56,164 nt of DNA from NCBI GenBank assembly GCA_013152275.1, contig JAADGS010000058.1, positions 1 through 56,164 of the forward strand, written 5' to 3'. The notes under the pieces are model-generated. The model ran no database searches and was not told where the DNA came from. It was given only the letters and a program-made list of their open reading frames with translations. Below are positions 8,342 through 19,344 of the stretch, piece after piece (positions within the stretch are counted from its first letter, which is position 1; every line of letters begins with the position of its first letter). The DNA comes from Actinomycetota bacterium (lineage in GTDB: Bacteria > Actinomycetota > Acidimicrobiia > Spongiisociales > UBA4744). Position numbers and translations under genes: made by a program.

Positions 8342-11300
8342 ATGACCGCCAGGCTTCGCATCACCCGCCGCTTCACCAAGGCTGGGCGTGATCCGTACGA
8401 AGAGATCGACTGGACCTTTCGGGATTCCCGCATCACGAATCCCGACGGATCGATCGTCTTCGAGATGAAGGATGCGGAGGTCCCGGCAGCGTGGTCCCAA
8501 GTTGCCTCGGACATCATGGTGTCGAAGTACTTCCGTAAGGCGGGCATACCGCAGACAGACGAACACGGCAACCCGCTCGTGGACGGCAACGGCGAGCCGG
8601 TATTGGGTCCTGAGAGTTCCGCCAAGCAGGTGTTCGATCGCCTCACCGGCGCATGGCGCTGGTGGGGAGAACAGCACGGATACTTCTCCTCGGAGGAGGA
8701 CGCCCGAGCGTTTGAAGACGAGTTGAAGTACATGCTGGCCAATCAGATGGCCGCCCCGAACAGCCCACAGTGGTTCAACACGGGTATCAACTGGGCGTAC
8801 GGCTTGACGGGTCCCGAGCAGGGTTTCTGGTACGTCGATCCCGACACGGAAGAGCTGGTCTCCTCTCCCGACTCGTATAGCCGCCCATCCCCTCACGCCT
8901 GTTTCATCCAGAGCGTCAAGGACGATCTCGTCAACGAGGGCGGCATCATGGATCTCTGGACTCGTGAGGCTCGCCTGTTCAAGTTCGGCTCCGGAACGGG
9001 AACCAACTTCTCGTCGATTCGTGCCGAAGGCGAACCGCTTTCCGGTGGTGGCAAGTCCTCCGGTGTGATGTCGTTCCTCAAGATCGGTGATCGAGCCGCC
9101 GGAGCGATCAAGTCCGGTGGCACGACCCGCAGGGCGGCCAAGATGGTCATCCTCGACATGGACCACCCCGACATCGAGGAGTTCATCAACTGGAAACGGC
9201 TCGAGGAGGAGAAGGCGAAAGTCCTCATCGAGCACGGAGGCCTCACTTCGGACTTCAACGGCGAGGCATACCAGACGGTCTCAGGTCAGAACTCGAACAA
9301 CTCCGTGCGGGTGACCGCCGAGTTCCTCCGCCGGGTGAAGACCGACGGGGATTGGGACCTCATCGAGCGCAGCACCGGCAAAGTCCGTAGGACGGTGAAA
9401 GCACGAGACCTCTGGCGTCAGATCGCCGAGGCTGCGTGGGCCTGTGCGGACCCGGGGATACAGTTTCACACCACCATCAACGAGTGGCACACGTGCCCTG
9501 CCGGTGGCGAGATCAGGGCCTCCAACCCCTGTTCCGAATACCTTTTTCTGGATGACACCGCCTGCAACCTGGCGAGTCTCAATCTCGTGAAGTTCTACGA
9601 CGACGAGTCGGGAAACTTCGACATCGAGGCGTACGAGCACGCAATCAGGATCTGGACGATCGTGCTGGAGATCTCCGTCACCATGGCGCACTTCCCCGCC
9701 AAGCCGATCGCCCAGGGCTCCTACGACTACCGGACCCTCGGTCTCGGTTATGCGAACCTCGGTTCGCTCCTCATGCGTTCGGGGTTCCCGTACGACTCCG
9801 ACGGTGGCCGTGCGATCGCCGGAGCCTTGACGGCGATTCTCACGGGTGTCGCGTACAAGACGTCGGCCGAGATGGCCAGTGTGCTCGGACCGTTCCCGAA
9901 GTGGTCGGAGAACGCCGAGTCGATGCTGCGCGTCATCCGGAACCATCGCCGTGCTGCCTACAACGCTCCTGCCGACGCGTACGAAGGTGTGAGTCACTAC
10001 GTCATGGGGATCAACCCGGACCTGGCTCCGGATTCGCTCCTCGAAGCGGCCCGCCACGCGTGGGACGAAGCCCTCGCCGCAGGTGAAGACCACGGATTCC
10101 GCAACGCGCAGGTCTCCACGCTTGCCCCGACCGGCACGATCGGTTTGCTGATGGATTGCGACACGACGGGCGTCGAACCGGATTTTGCACTCGTGAAGTT
10201 CAAGAAACTGGCCGGTGGCGGCTACTTCAAGATCGCTAATCAGTCGATCGCACCCGCGCTGCGACGCCTCGATTACGACGAGACGCAGATCGAGCGAATC
10301 GTTCGTTATGTCGCAGGCACGATGACACTCGAGGGCGCCCCTCATGTGAACTATGAGTCCTTGCGGGCAAGGGGGCTCTCCGAAGGAGCCATCGACAGGA
10401 TCGAGCGCACGATCCCGAGTGTTTTCGAACTTCGGCACGCGTTCAACGTGTTCGTAGTCGGTGAAGACTCCCTGTTGGAGATCGGTCTGAAACCAGAGGA
10501 TTACACATCGTTGGGATTCGACCTCCTCGCGTCTCTTGGCTTCTCACCCCAGGAGATCGCGGAGGCCAACGACGTCATCTGTGGAGTGCAGACCATCGAG
10601 GGTGCCCCTGGTCTGCGCCATGAGGACTTGGCGGTCTTCGACACCGCGAACCGCAACGGGAAGCACGGGAAGCGATTCATCCACCACGTGGGACACATCA
10701 AGATGATGGCTGCGACACAGCCGTTCATCACCGGTGCCATCTCCAAGACGATCAACATGCCGCACGAGGTCACCCCCGACGACATCAAGGAGGCCTACAT
10801 GATGTCGGCCGACCTCGGATTGAAGTCGATGGCGCTCTACCGGGATGGTTCGAAAGCGTCACAACCGCTCTCTTCTTCATCCGATGACGGCGCCTCCGAC
10901 GAGGACGAGGAGACCGTCGTGCTGGCCCTGGAGCACGAAAAGGCGGTTGCCTGGGGCGAGATCATGAACGCGGCGAGCCCGACGCAGGCATACAGCAACG
11001 GCCACAGGCGACCCCGGTTCCTCCTCCCCGGGAAACGGCAAGGGTGGACCCAGGAAGCACGCATCGGCGGACACAAGGTGTTCCTGCGGACCGGAGAGTA
11101 CGAGGATGGAACCCTCGGCGAATTGTTCATCGACCTGGCGAAGGAGGGAGCGACACTTCGAGGTGTGCTGTCCTGTTTTGCCATCGCGGTGTCCAAGGGT
11201 TTGCAGTACGGGGTGCCGCTCGAGGAGTTTGTGGACACGTTCACGTTCCACACGTTCGAACCTCGCGGCATGGTCGAAGGACATCCAAACATCAAGATGG

Positions 11301-11722
11301 CCAACTCGATCGTCGACTATGTCTTCCGGGTGATCGGCCTCGAGTACCTGGGACGGACCGATCTGGTCCAGGTGAAGCCGCAGGCGTCGTCTCTTCCGGA
11401 ACCTCCGAAGGGGCTCGTCACCGAGGCGGGGCTCCAGCTCGATCTGACCGAGGCTGCGATGGAGAAAGACATCGAGGTGGAGAGGAAGGCGGCGAAGTTC
11501 GCCGATACCCGAGACGGTCACGGACCGGGAACGCCCGCCGCGACGACGCTGAAGCAGTCGCGCCCGGTGACCGCAGGCGATGTGGCGACCGCTTCGGTGC
11601 AGTCGGCCCTCGCCGACATGATGGGGGACGCTCCCCTGTGTCCGACGTGTGGGCACATCACGATCCGCAACGGCACCTGCTACAAGTGCCTCAACTGCGG
11701 GGACACGACCGGCTGTTCGTGA
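8342..11722 (+). CDS. nrdJ: Vitamin B12-dependent (class II) ribonucleoside-diphosphate reductase
   Basis: It makes deoxyribonucleotides with adenosylcobalamin as radical source, independent of oxygen. The protein has about 1126 residues. It shows NSPQWFNTG, the loop CFIQSVKDDL, FGSGTGTNFSSIR, the active-site cysteine in NPCSEY (residues 395-400), and APTGTIGLLMDCDTTG. A long C-terminal extension ends in a zinc-ribbon-like CPTCGH...CYKCLNCGDTTGC, which probably carries the reducing cysteines. The start at ATG 8342 follows AAGGGAGTG; ATG 8318 and TTG 8309 are alternatives but overlap the NrdR-like box region more closely. It appears monocistronic. Confidence 0.96.
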   Translation: MTARLRITRRFTKAGRDPYEEIDWTFRDSRITNPDGSIVFEMKDAEVPAAWSQVASDIMVSKYFRKAGIPQTDEHGNPLVDGNGEPVLGPESSAKQVFDRLTGAWRWWGEQHGYFSSEEDARAFEDELKYMLANQMAAPNSPQWFNTGINWAYGLTGPEQGFWYVDPDTEELVSSPDSYSRPSPHACFIQSVKDDLVNEGGIMDLWTREARLFKFGSGTGTNFSSIRAEGEPLSGGGKSSGVMSFLKIGDRAAGAIKSGGTTRRAAKMVILDMDHPDIEEFINWKRLEEEKAKVLIEHGGLTSDFNGEAYQTVSGQNSNNSVRVTAEFLRRVKTDGDWDLIERSTGKVRRTVKARDLWRQIAEAAWACADPGIQFHTTINEWHTCPAGGEIRASNPCSEYLFLDDTACNLASLNLVKFYDDESGNFDIEAYEHAIRIWTIVLEISVTMAHFPAKPIAQGSYDYRTLGLGYANLGSLLMRSGFPYDSDGGRAIAGALTAILTGVAYKTSAEMASVLGPFPKWSENAESMLRVIRNHRRAAYNAPADAYEGVSHYVMGINPDLAPDSLLEAARHAWDEALAAGEDHGFRNAQVSTLAPTGTIGLLMDCDTTGVEPDFALVKFKKLAGGGYFKIANQSIAPALRRLDYDETQIERIVRYVAGTMTLEGAPHVNYESLRARGLSEGAIDRIERTIPSVFELRHAFNVFVVGEDSLLEIGLKPEDYTSLGFDLLASLGFSPQEIAEANDVICGVQTIEGAPGLRHEDLAVFDTANRNGKHGKRFIHHVGHIKMMAATQPFITGAISKTINMPHEVTPDDIKEAYMMSADLGLKSMALYRDGSKASQPLSSSSDDGASDEDEETVVLALEHEKAVAWGEIMNAASPTQAYSNGHRRPRFLLPGKRQGWTQEARIGGHKVFLRTGEYEDGTLGELFIDLAKEGATLRGVLSCFAIAVSKGLQYGVPLEEFVDTFTFHTFEPRGMVEGHPNIKMANSIVDYVFRVIGLEYLGRTDLVQVKPQASSLPEPPKGLVTEAGLQLDLTEAAMEKDIEVERKAAKFADTRDGHGPGTPAATTLKQSRPVTAGDVATASVQSALADMMGDAPLCPTCGHITIRNGTCYKCLNCGDTTGCS

Positions 11723-11730
11723 TGTGAAAT

Positions 11731-11790
11731 GTCACACTCTCATTCGGTGTTTCGTCACGGAATGAGAGTGGCTCGGTCACACTCTCATTC
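11731..11790. repeat. CACACTCTCATTC repeat cluster, first set
   Basis: GTCACACTCTCATTC occurs at 11731-11745 and again at 11776-11790, with the inverted copy GAATGAGAGTG at 11760-11770 between them. The first direct copy and the inverted one form an 11-bp perfect stem with a 14-base loop. The cluster lies just after nrdJ and before the lipoprotein gene, so it could be a terminator, an operator, or both. A second set lies at 12470-12540 before the paralogous gene. Confidence 0.7.
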
Positions 11791-11868
11791 TGGGAGGAGC
11801 AGACGGCAGGAACAAGTTCTATCCTCTTCTACGGGTGCCATCGACACCGCATCTCGGAGGCATGATCC

Positions 11869-12342
11869 ATGAGTGCAGTCGTCTCACGATTCGTCATCGG
11901 AGTCGCCGCCATGCTCATGCTCGCCATCGTTGCGGGCGGCTGCGCTGCAGGCTCGACGATCCAGGAAACGACAGCGGCCAGGATCGACGTGACCACCACG
12001 GCGTTCCCCATCGACATGACCGACGAGGCCCTGTTCCCTGTGTACTCGACGTGGGTCAACATGCTTGGCCTCAGGCAGTTGGACCCTGCCGTCTGGAGAC
12101 GCCGGCTTAGCGAAGCATGCACCCTGGGGGTCTGGGACAAGACCGTCGCCGTCGACCTCGCCACCAGATACATCGCCGAAGACGCTTCCCTTGCTGCCCG
12201 TACACCTGGGCAGGAGCCACCATCGGTCGAAGATGCAGCCGACGCCTTGTGGCTCATGGCTCTCCAGGTCTGCAGAGACAGATACCCAGCCGAGACAACA
12301 ATCGATGACCTACCGTTTCCCAGCATGAGCCCCAACGGATAG
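11869..12342 (+). CDS. Small lipoprotein of unknown function (intact copy of a tandem pair)
   Basis: A 157-residue protein with a lipoprotein signal peptide: hydrophobic residues 8-21, then VAGGC with the lipidated Cys25. The mature part has no family I recognise. It contains TDEALFPVYSTWVNM, RRLSEACTLGVWDK and two further cysteines. It is likely anchored to the outer face of the membrane. The ATG follows TCGGAGGCATGATCC. The neighbouring gene at 12626 is a diverged copy including its 5' region, so this locus arose by tandem duplication. The conserved core between the copies suggests that it was under selection. Confidence 0.7.
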   Translation: MSAVVSRFVIGVAAMLMLAIVAGGCAAGSTIQETTAARIDVTTTAFPIDMTDEALFPVYSTWVNMLGLRQLDPAVWRRRLSEACTLGVWDKTVAVDLATRYIAEDASLAARTPGQEPPSVEDAADALWLMALQVCRDRYPAETTIDDLPFPSMSPNG

Positions 12343-12469
12343 GGCCCCCACGAGGGGCGCTGCAGATTCGGGTTCGTAGGGACGACTCGGCGTTCTCGTA
12401 GGTCAGCACATGGGGTGTCAGGTGGCTCGCCGAGCCAACACGGGCCGCAGTATCTGCCATCTCTTGCCA

Positions 12470-12540
12470 GAATGAGAGTGTGCAACTTTCACTCTCATTT
12501 TCATGACGCTTTACACGTGAAAAGCGTCACACTCTCATTC
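12470..12540. repeat. CACACTCTCATTC repeat cluster, second set
   Basis: GAATGAGAGTG at 12470-12480 pairs with CACTCTCATT at 12490-12499 (10-bp perfect stem, 9-base loop). A further direct copy GTCACACTCTCATTC lies at 12526-12540, preceded by a smaller hairpin GACGCTT/AAGCGTC (12505-12511 and 12522-12528). The inverted-direct-direct arrangement resembles the set before the first lipoprotein gene and marks the duplication boundary. Confidence 0.65.
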
Positions 12541-12625
12541 TGATCGGAACACGAGAACGAGGGCAGGAACAGGTTCTATCCTCTTCTATGGGTGCCATCG
12601 ACGCCGAATCTCGGAGACATGATCC

Positions 12626-13069
12626 ATGAAGGCGACCTATTCACGATTGGCCACTGGCATCGCCGCAATGCTCATCCTCGCCATCGTTGCAGGTGGCTGC
12701 GGAACATCCTCGTCGAGCGAAGACACGACTGCTGTCACAATCGACATGACCGACGAGGCACTACGCCCTGTGTACTCAACGTGGGTCAACATGCCTGGTC
12801 TCAACCAGTATGACCGCGACATCTGGAGGGCCCGGCTGAGCGAAGCATGCACGTTGGGCGTATAGGACAAGGCTGTTGCCACCGACCTCGCCAAACGGTA
12901 CGTCGCCGAGGACGCTTCCGTTTCTGCCCGTCCCGACAGCATGGGACCGCCGTCGCCGGAGGAGGCGGCCAACGCCCTGTGGCTGATGGCTCTCCAAGTA
13001 TGCAGAGAAGAGTTCCCACCCGGAACCATGTTCGATGATCTGCCCTATGGTCCGTCTGGACAGGGGTAG
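12626..13069 (+). pseudogene. Second copy of the small lipoprotein gene, interrupted by an amber codon
   Basis: The frame from ATG 12626 gives a signal peptide with AIVAGGC and the same core as the upstream gene (TDEALRPVYSTWVNM, ARLSEACTLGV). At 12863-12865 the codon that is TGG (Trp) in the intact copy has become TAG. Beyond it the same frame continues the homology (DKAVATDLAKRYVAEDAS, LWLMALQVC) to a TAG at 13067-13069, for 148 codons in all. One nonsense change in an otherwise full-length copy means a recent pseudogene. A short secreted 79-residue product remains possible. Confidence 0.8.
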
Positions 13070-13309
13070 CTGACGTCACCCTCGTCCAGACGGATCTTTG
13101 TGCACCGTTTCCCAGTCGAAGGACCGACGTCAAAACTGTGCGAAGGACCTGCACGCCGGCCCTGACATGACACACCTCGCCCACGTCTCGTCCACCAAGA
13201 ACCACACGCGCTTCTACCAGTCCTTACCATTGATGGCGCCCCTCTGTCGGAAGATCCACTGTGTGAATGACGGAACCAGCCGGAGCCAGTGCGACGTTCA
13301 CGAAGCGCG

Positions 13310-13520
13310 TTGATCCTGTCCAACTGTCACGACGCGGTCCTGGTGACCGGGCAGTACGCCGAGATTGGACGAGCCGGCAACGCGACGGATCCCGACTAAG
13401 GAGCACTCGCGCGACTGGATCCGAATACCGGAGATGCGATCTGGTCGATGTTCACCCATGAACATGAAGCGATCCATGCTCCGGTGGCTCCGTACAACGG
13501 CGACCGGCTCGCACTTCCGA
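13310..13520 (+). pseudogene. Possible remnant of a beta-propeller (PQQ-like repeat) gene
   Basis: One frame reads HDAVLVTGQYAEIGRAGN, then ATDPD, a TAA at 13397-13399, then ALARLDPNTGDAIW and FTHEHEAIHAPV. The LDPNTGDAIW string is typical of PQQ/WD-like propeller repeats, with Asp-x-x-Thr-Gly and a following Trp. There is no start, an internal stop, and the similarity fades after about 13520. Apart from this piece, 13070-13758 shows no supported gene on either strand. Confidence 0.3.
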
Positions 13521-13758
13521 GTTCGTATCGGTTTCCCCGAGCCATGCGGCATCGAGCCCTGGCTCACGCCAGGACACCTGCTCCGCAGGCGCATCTCCCC
13601 CTATCGACCTCGGCTCGTTCCTCGCCTCGACCACTTTCTCCGCTGGGGGAGGCAGAACCACCAGGACGAAGGCGCACCTGAAGATGCGTCGAGGCGGAGG
13701 ACGTAGCCAGGGGCGTCGAGGGCCGGAGAGACCCGGCAATCACTTGGGCGACACACCT

Positions 13759-14370
13759 CTAGACCGGTCGCATGCCCACCGGGAACACCGGAGGTTCGTC
13801 GATCCCGCCCCACTCCCAGTGCCACGGCTCCGGGGTGTCGCCGCCGCAGACGGCCCAGAACGGAAGCACCCACCCGTGCTCCGCACCGTGTTCGGTCAGC
13901 CACCGGAACGCCTCGCTGCGGCAGTTGACCTGCCGGCCGTTCGAGGTCACGTCGATGGCCCGGCCCCAGCCGTGGTTCGATCGTCCCGGGGTGGCCGTCG
14001 CCTTGTTGCAGGCGCTCGGCGGCGCGTGGAGCGACCCGCAGTTGCGGATGTAGGTCTGGCGCTGTGACGCGAGACTGCGGTAACACCAGGCAGCTTCGAT
14101 CTGCACGCCGTCGGCTGCCGCATCGGCTACGAGCTGCAGCCATCGCGACGCGGCGTCGGCTTCGAGAAGGCACAGGCTCTGGCTTCCGTCGACCTCGACG
14201 AGGGCCTCGTCGGGCAGACGTCCGTTCGCTAATCCCTGCCCCTCGAGATCGGTGACATACGCAGCGTCATCGGACCGAAGGATCTGGACGTCTGCGGCCG
14301 CCCCCGCAGAGACGCCAAGGACGAAGAGCAACACGAGGGTGGGAGCAACGAGACGCCGTAGATGTCGCAT
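13759..14370 (-). CDS. M15 (VanY-like) D-alanyl-D-alanine carboxypeptidase family protein
   Basis: A secreted zinc peptidase of the LAS fold that trims peptidoglycan peptides. It has 203 residues with a signal peptide (residues 1-26, ending AGAAA). Zinc ligands are visible in SNHGWGRAID (His133, Asp140) and in EPWHWEW (His184), with the catalytic Glu181 just before. Several cysteines (67, 96, 111, 121, 150, 175) suggest disulfides. It follows the selenoprotein gene on the same strand by about 60 bases. Confidence 0.85.
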   Translation of the reverse strand: MRHLRRLVAPTLVLLFVLGVSAGAAADVQILRSDDAAYVTDLEGQGLANGRLPDEALVEVDGSQSLCLLEADAASRWLQLVADAAADGVQIEAAWCYRSLASQRQTYIRNCGSLHAPPSACNKATATPGRSNHGWGRAIDVTSNGRQVNCRSEAFRWLTEHGAEHGWVLPFWAVCGGDTPEPWHWEWGGIDEPPVFPVGMRPV

Positions 14371-14430
14371 GAGCCGGGAATCCTGGCGCGCTCCCTGCCA
14401 CTACACCAAATCGACTACACCCTGACAGCC

Positions 14431-14988
14431 TCAGACATCGTCGGGAATCCAGGGCTCCAACTCGACGCCGAGTGCGTCGGCGATCCGGTTGACGTAGGCG
14501 TAGTAGGCGGCCACTTCGGTGATGTGCAGCACATCGAGGTCGGAAAACGCCACAGCCCGCAAACTCGCAACGTCCTCCGCCGTCACCGTCGACGGGGCGA
14601 CCGTCACCTTCGTGGCAAACCGGAGCATCGCGAGGCGCCGCTCGTCGAGACCGGCCGTCTCGAAACCCGCCTCGATCCGGCCGAGCAACTCGTCGTCTCT
14701 CAGCAGCCGGCGCAGACCACGCCGGTGATGGGTGATTCAGTAGTGGCACTGGTTGATCGTGCTCACGACCAGAGCAATCATCTCCCGGTCGACCTTTCGG
14801 AGCGTCTTCGTGCCGCGCATCGCCTGCCGGTACAGGTCCAGATGGGTGCTCATGCTGCCCGGATCGAGGGAGTGGATGGTCATGATGTTGTCCACCCGCC
14901 CGTAGGCAGGGTCGACGGCCCTCGCGTGCAGCTCACCGAGCTCCCCGTCGTCCCAATCCCGATCGTCGATCGTCTCGATGAATGCCAT
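14431..14988 (-). CDS. Peroxidase-related (AhpD/CMD family) protein with in-frame UGA, probable selenoprotein
   Basis: Two open stretches in the same frame are split only by TGA at 14737-14739. Read through, they give one 185-residue protein of the carboxymuconolactone decarboxylase/AhpD peroxidase-related family at full family length. The upstream part ends NQCHY; the downstream part begins ITHHRRGLRRLL. The family normally has CxxC followed by His here, so the UGA (codon 84) sits exactly on the second, peroxidatic cysteine, giving Cys81-x-x-Sec84. A SECIS-like hairpin lies just downstream. The start ATG 14988 follows GGAGGAGGA; ATG 15006 is an in-frame alternative. It likely reduces hydroperoxides. 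No sel genes are in the window, so SelA, SelB, SelD and tRNA-Sec must be elsewhere. Confidence 0.85.
14707..14739 (-). promoter_or_regulatory. Bacterial SECIS element at the UGA codon
   Basis: Starting 12 bases after the UGA, the mRNA forms CCGGCG-UGGUCUG-CGCCGG: a 6-bp all-GC stem closing a loop with GGUCU. In E. coli fdhF the SelB-binding loop also contains GGUCU. From memory of that sequence, GG lies 19 bases after the UGA there, and it is exactly 19 here. Position, stem and loop together fit selenocysteine insertion. Confidence 0.8.
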
Positions 14989-15091
14989 TGGCGTGTCCTC
15001 CTCCATCGCTCACGACCATACTCATGTGGGAGGGGAATCCTGGGAACCGAAACTGCGACATCGACCCTCCCTCGATCTCTAGGATCGCCGC

Positions 15092-16462
15092 ATGGATGAC
15101 ATCAGCGGGCTGCTCCGCCAAACCGCCAGACTCGCCGACCTCTCGACCCTCGACCGGAGGCCGGTCTTCCCGCACGTACAACCCGATGATCTCCGAACAC
15201 TCCTGGCCGTACCGCTCCCCGACGCCGGCGTGGATCCCGACCGGGTCATCGAGGAGCTGGTCGCCGCGGCGGAGCCCGGCCTCGTTTCCGGGGCCGGTGG
15301 ACGCTACTTCGGGTTCGTCACGGGAGGTTCCGTCCCCGCCGCCCTGGCTGCCGATTGGCTCGCCGCGGCCTGGGATCAGAACGCCTTCTCGTACCTGTCC
15401 AGCCCGGCGGCAGCCATCGTCGAGGAGGTCGCCGCGGCCTGGATCAAGGACCTGCTCCGGCTCCCGACCGGCGCATCCGTCGGATTCGTGACCGGGTGCC
15501 AGATGGCGCACGTCACCTGCCTCGCCGCGGCCCGCCACGAGGTGCTGCGACGGGTCGGGTGGAACGTCTCCGAGCATGGTCTCGGTGGCGCCCCTCGCAT
15601 TCGCGTGGTCACCGGTCGGCACAGGCACATGACCGTCGACCGGGCGCTGCGCCTCCTCGGCATCGGCGAGACGGCCATCGAGCCCGTGGACACGGACGAC
15701 CAAGGCAGGATCCTCCCCGATGCCTTGGGCGAGACACTCGCTGCCGGGACAGGGCCGGTCATCGTCGTCGCACAGGCCGGAGAGGTGAACACCGGGGCGT
15801 TCGACCCTCTCTCGGCAGTGATCGGGATCGCAGCCGAACATGGCGCATGGACCCATGTCGACGGAGCGTTCGGCATCTGGGCGCGAGTGAGCGCGTCGTT
15901 GCGGCACCTCACCGACGGGCTCGAACTCGCGGACTCGTGGGCGTTCGATGCGCACAAGTGGCTCAACGTTCCCTACGACTCCGGTGTGGCGGTCTGTGCA
16001 CATCCGGAGGCCCACCGCGCCGCGATGCTCGGCGAGGCCGCATACCTTCTGCCTTCGGCAACCGAGCGTGACGCCATCGATTGGACACCTGACGCGTCGC
16101 GACGCGCTCGCGGATTCGCCGTGTACGCGGCACTTCGATCGCTGGGCAGGAATGGCGTCACAGATCTCGTCGACCGTTCGTGCGCGCACGCACGCCGTCT
16201 TGCGGACGGCATCTCCCGACTTCCCGGCGCGACGATCCTCAACGACGTGGTCCTGAACCAGGTCCTCGTACGCTTCGGTGACGACCACACCACCGAACGG
16301 ATCTTGAACCACGTGCAGGACGGCGGTGTCGCCTGGATGGGTGGCACCACATGGAACGGACGAACGGCCATACGAATCTCCGTGTCGAGCTGGGCCACCA
16401 AGGACACGGACGTGGACCGCACCATCGCCGAGTTCGCCGGCGCCGTACGCACCGTCACCTGA
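15092..16462 (+). CDS. PLP-dependent decarboxylase/aminotransferase family (group II decarboxylase-like)
   Basis: A 456-residue fold-type I PLP enzyme of the group II amino-acid decarboxylase superfamily. It shows GGSVPAALAADWL (substrate side), the PLP-binding Asp257 in THVDGAFGIWA and the Schiff-base Lys289 in FDAHKWLNVPYDSG. Some relatives are annotated as aspartate aminotransferase-like proteins, so the reaction is not certain; aromatic L-amino-acid decarboxylation is the closest guess. The ATG follows AGGATCGCCGC. It diverges from the selenoprotein gene. Confidence 0.85.
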   Translation: MDDISGLLRQTARLADLSTLDRRPVFPHVQPDDLRTLLAVPLPDAGVDPDRVIEELVAAAEPGLVSGAGGRYFGFVTGGSVPAALAADWLAAAWDQNAFSYLSSPAAAIVEEVAAAWIKDLLRLPTGASVGFVTGCQMAHVTCLAAARHEVLRRVGWNVSEHGLGGAPRIRVVTGRHRHMTVDRALRLLGIGETAIEPVDTDDQGRILPDALGETLAAGTGPVIVVAQAGEVNTGAFDPLSAVIGIAAEHGAWTHVDGAFGIWARVSASLRHLTDGLELADSWAFDAHKWLNVPYDSGVAVCAHPEAHRAAMLGEAAYLLPSATERDAIDWTPDASRRARGFAVYAALRSLGRNGVTDLVDRSCAHARRLADGISRLPGATILNDVVLNQVLVRFGDDHTTERILNHVQDGGVAWMGGTTWNGRTAIRISVSSWATKDTDVDRTIAEFAGAVRTVT

Positions 16463-16558
16463 AGCGCCGCCCCACGGCAGACCACCCTCCCCTCGGCATC
16501 GAACGATCGTTGGATCGAGCACCGTAGTCTGCAGGCGACGCGACTCGGAGACGCCATC

Positions 16559-17557
16559 ATGGAGACGTTCATCGCAGGCCTTCCCAAGGCCGAGCTACAC
16601 CTGCACCTCGAAGGCACCTTGGAACCCGAGCTGAAGTTCGCTCTCGCCCGGCGCAACGGTGTATCGCTGCCCTACGGCTCCGTGGAGGAGATGAGCATCG
16701 CCTACGACTTCGACGACCTGCCTTCGTTCCTCACTCAGTACTACGAAGGCATGAGCGTGCTGCTCACCGAAGCGGACTTCTACGACCTCGCCTGGGCCTA
16801 CTTCACCAAAGCCGCGTCGCAGAACATCGTATATGCAGAGGTGTTCTTCGATCCACAGGCGCACACGACGAGGGGCGTCGACTTCAACACGGTGATCAGC
16901 GGCATCAACCGGGCACAGCTCGACGCCGCCGACCGGCTCGGCGTCCGCAGCGGGCTCATCATGTGCTTGTTGCGAGATCTCGACACCGAATCGGCGATGG
17001 CCACCCTCGAACAGGCCATCCCGTATCGGGACCGGATCATCGGAGTGGGCCTCGACTCCGACGAAAAAGACAATCCGCCGATCAAGTTCCGCGACGTGTT
17101 CGCCCGTGCCCGCGCCGAGGGCCTGCATCTCACGATGCATTGCGACGTCGACCAGGAGAACTCGGTCGACCACATCTGGCAATCCCTCGACGACATCGGC
17201 GTGGAGCGCATCGACCACGGCATCAACTGTCTCGAAGACGACCGTCTCGTTACCGAGATCCGCCGCCGCGGCCTCGGGCTCACCGTATGTCCCATCTCGA
17301 ACAGCTACGTCGCCGGAAGCCTCAAAGCGGAGCAGATCCGCGCGATGCTCGACGCCGGCCTCCGTGTCACGATCAACTCCGACGACCCCGCCTACTTCCC
17401 CGGCTACCTCAACGAGAACCTGCTCGCCGTACAACAGGCCGTGGACCTGTCGCGCGCCGACGTTCTGCGGCTGGTCAAGAACGCGTTCGAGGTGGCGTGG
17501 CTGCCCGAGACCGACAAGCAGGGCTATCTGGATGCCGTGGAGGCGTATTCGAGCTGA
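16559..17557 (+). CDS. Adenine deaminase (adenosine deaminase superfamily)
   Basis: A metal-dependent hydrolase of 332 residues. Zinc ligands are His14 and His16 in AELHLHLEG, His194 in LTMHCDVDQE and the aspartates in NSDDPAYF (275-276); the catalytic region includes RIDHG. The block FFDPQAHTTRG and the loop GLDSDEKDNPP, instead of the GLAGDE typical of adenosine deaminase, indicate the adenine deaminase branch. It would convert adenine to hypoxanthine for purine salvage. It follows the PLP gene by about 100 bases and could share its transcript. The ribosome site is CGGAG. Confidence 0.9.
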   Translation: METFIAGLPKAELHLHLEGTLEPELKFALARRNGVSLPYGSVEEMSIAYDFDDLPSFLTQYYEGMSVLLTEADFYDLAWAYFTKAASQNIVYAEVFFDPQAHTTRGVDFNTVISGINRAQLDAADRLGVRSGLIMCLLRDLDTESAMATLEQAIPYRDRIIGVGLDSDEKDNPPIKFRDVFARARAEGLHLTMHCDVDQENSVDHIWQSLDDIGVERIDHGINCLEDDRLVTEIRRRGLGLTVCPISNSYVAGSLKAEQIRAMLDAGLRVTINSDDPAYFPGYLNENLLAVQQAVDLSRADVLRLVKNAFEVAWLPETDKQGYLDAVEAYSS

Positions 17558-17565
17558 ACGCGCGG

Positions 17566-19124
<1,559 letters not shown>

Positions 19125-19344
19125 TCACACGCGCCGGACGGCCCCCAGAGGGACACACATCTTCGAGCTGCACGGTGATCCAAAGGTCATCGCCCCCGGA
19201 GGCTATCCCACGCCGCACACCCGTGTCCCCAATCAACCGCGACGGTGCTGATCTGGCCCAGATGTTCCGGCGTCCTCGGATACCTGCCCCGCCGTGGCAC
19301 CGAGGCGACATCGGCCGTACTCTACGCCAGGAGAGGAGAAGTGG

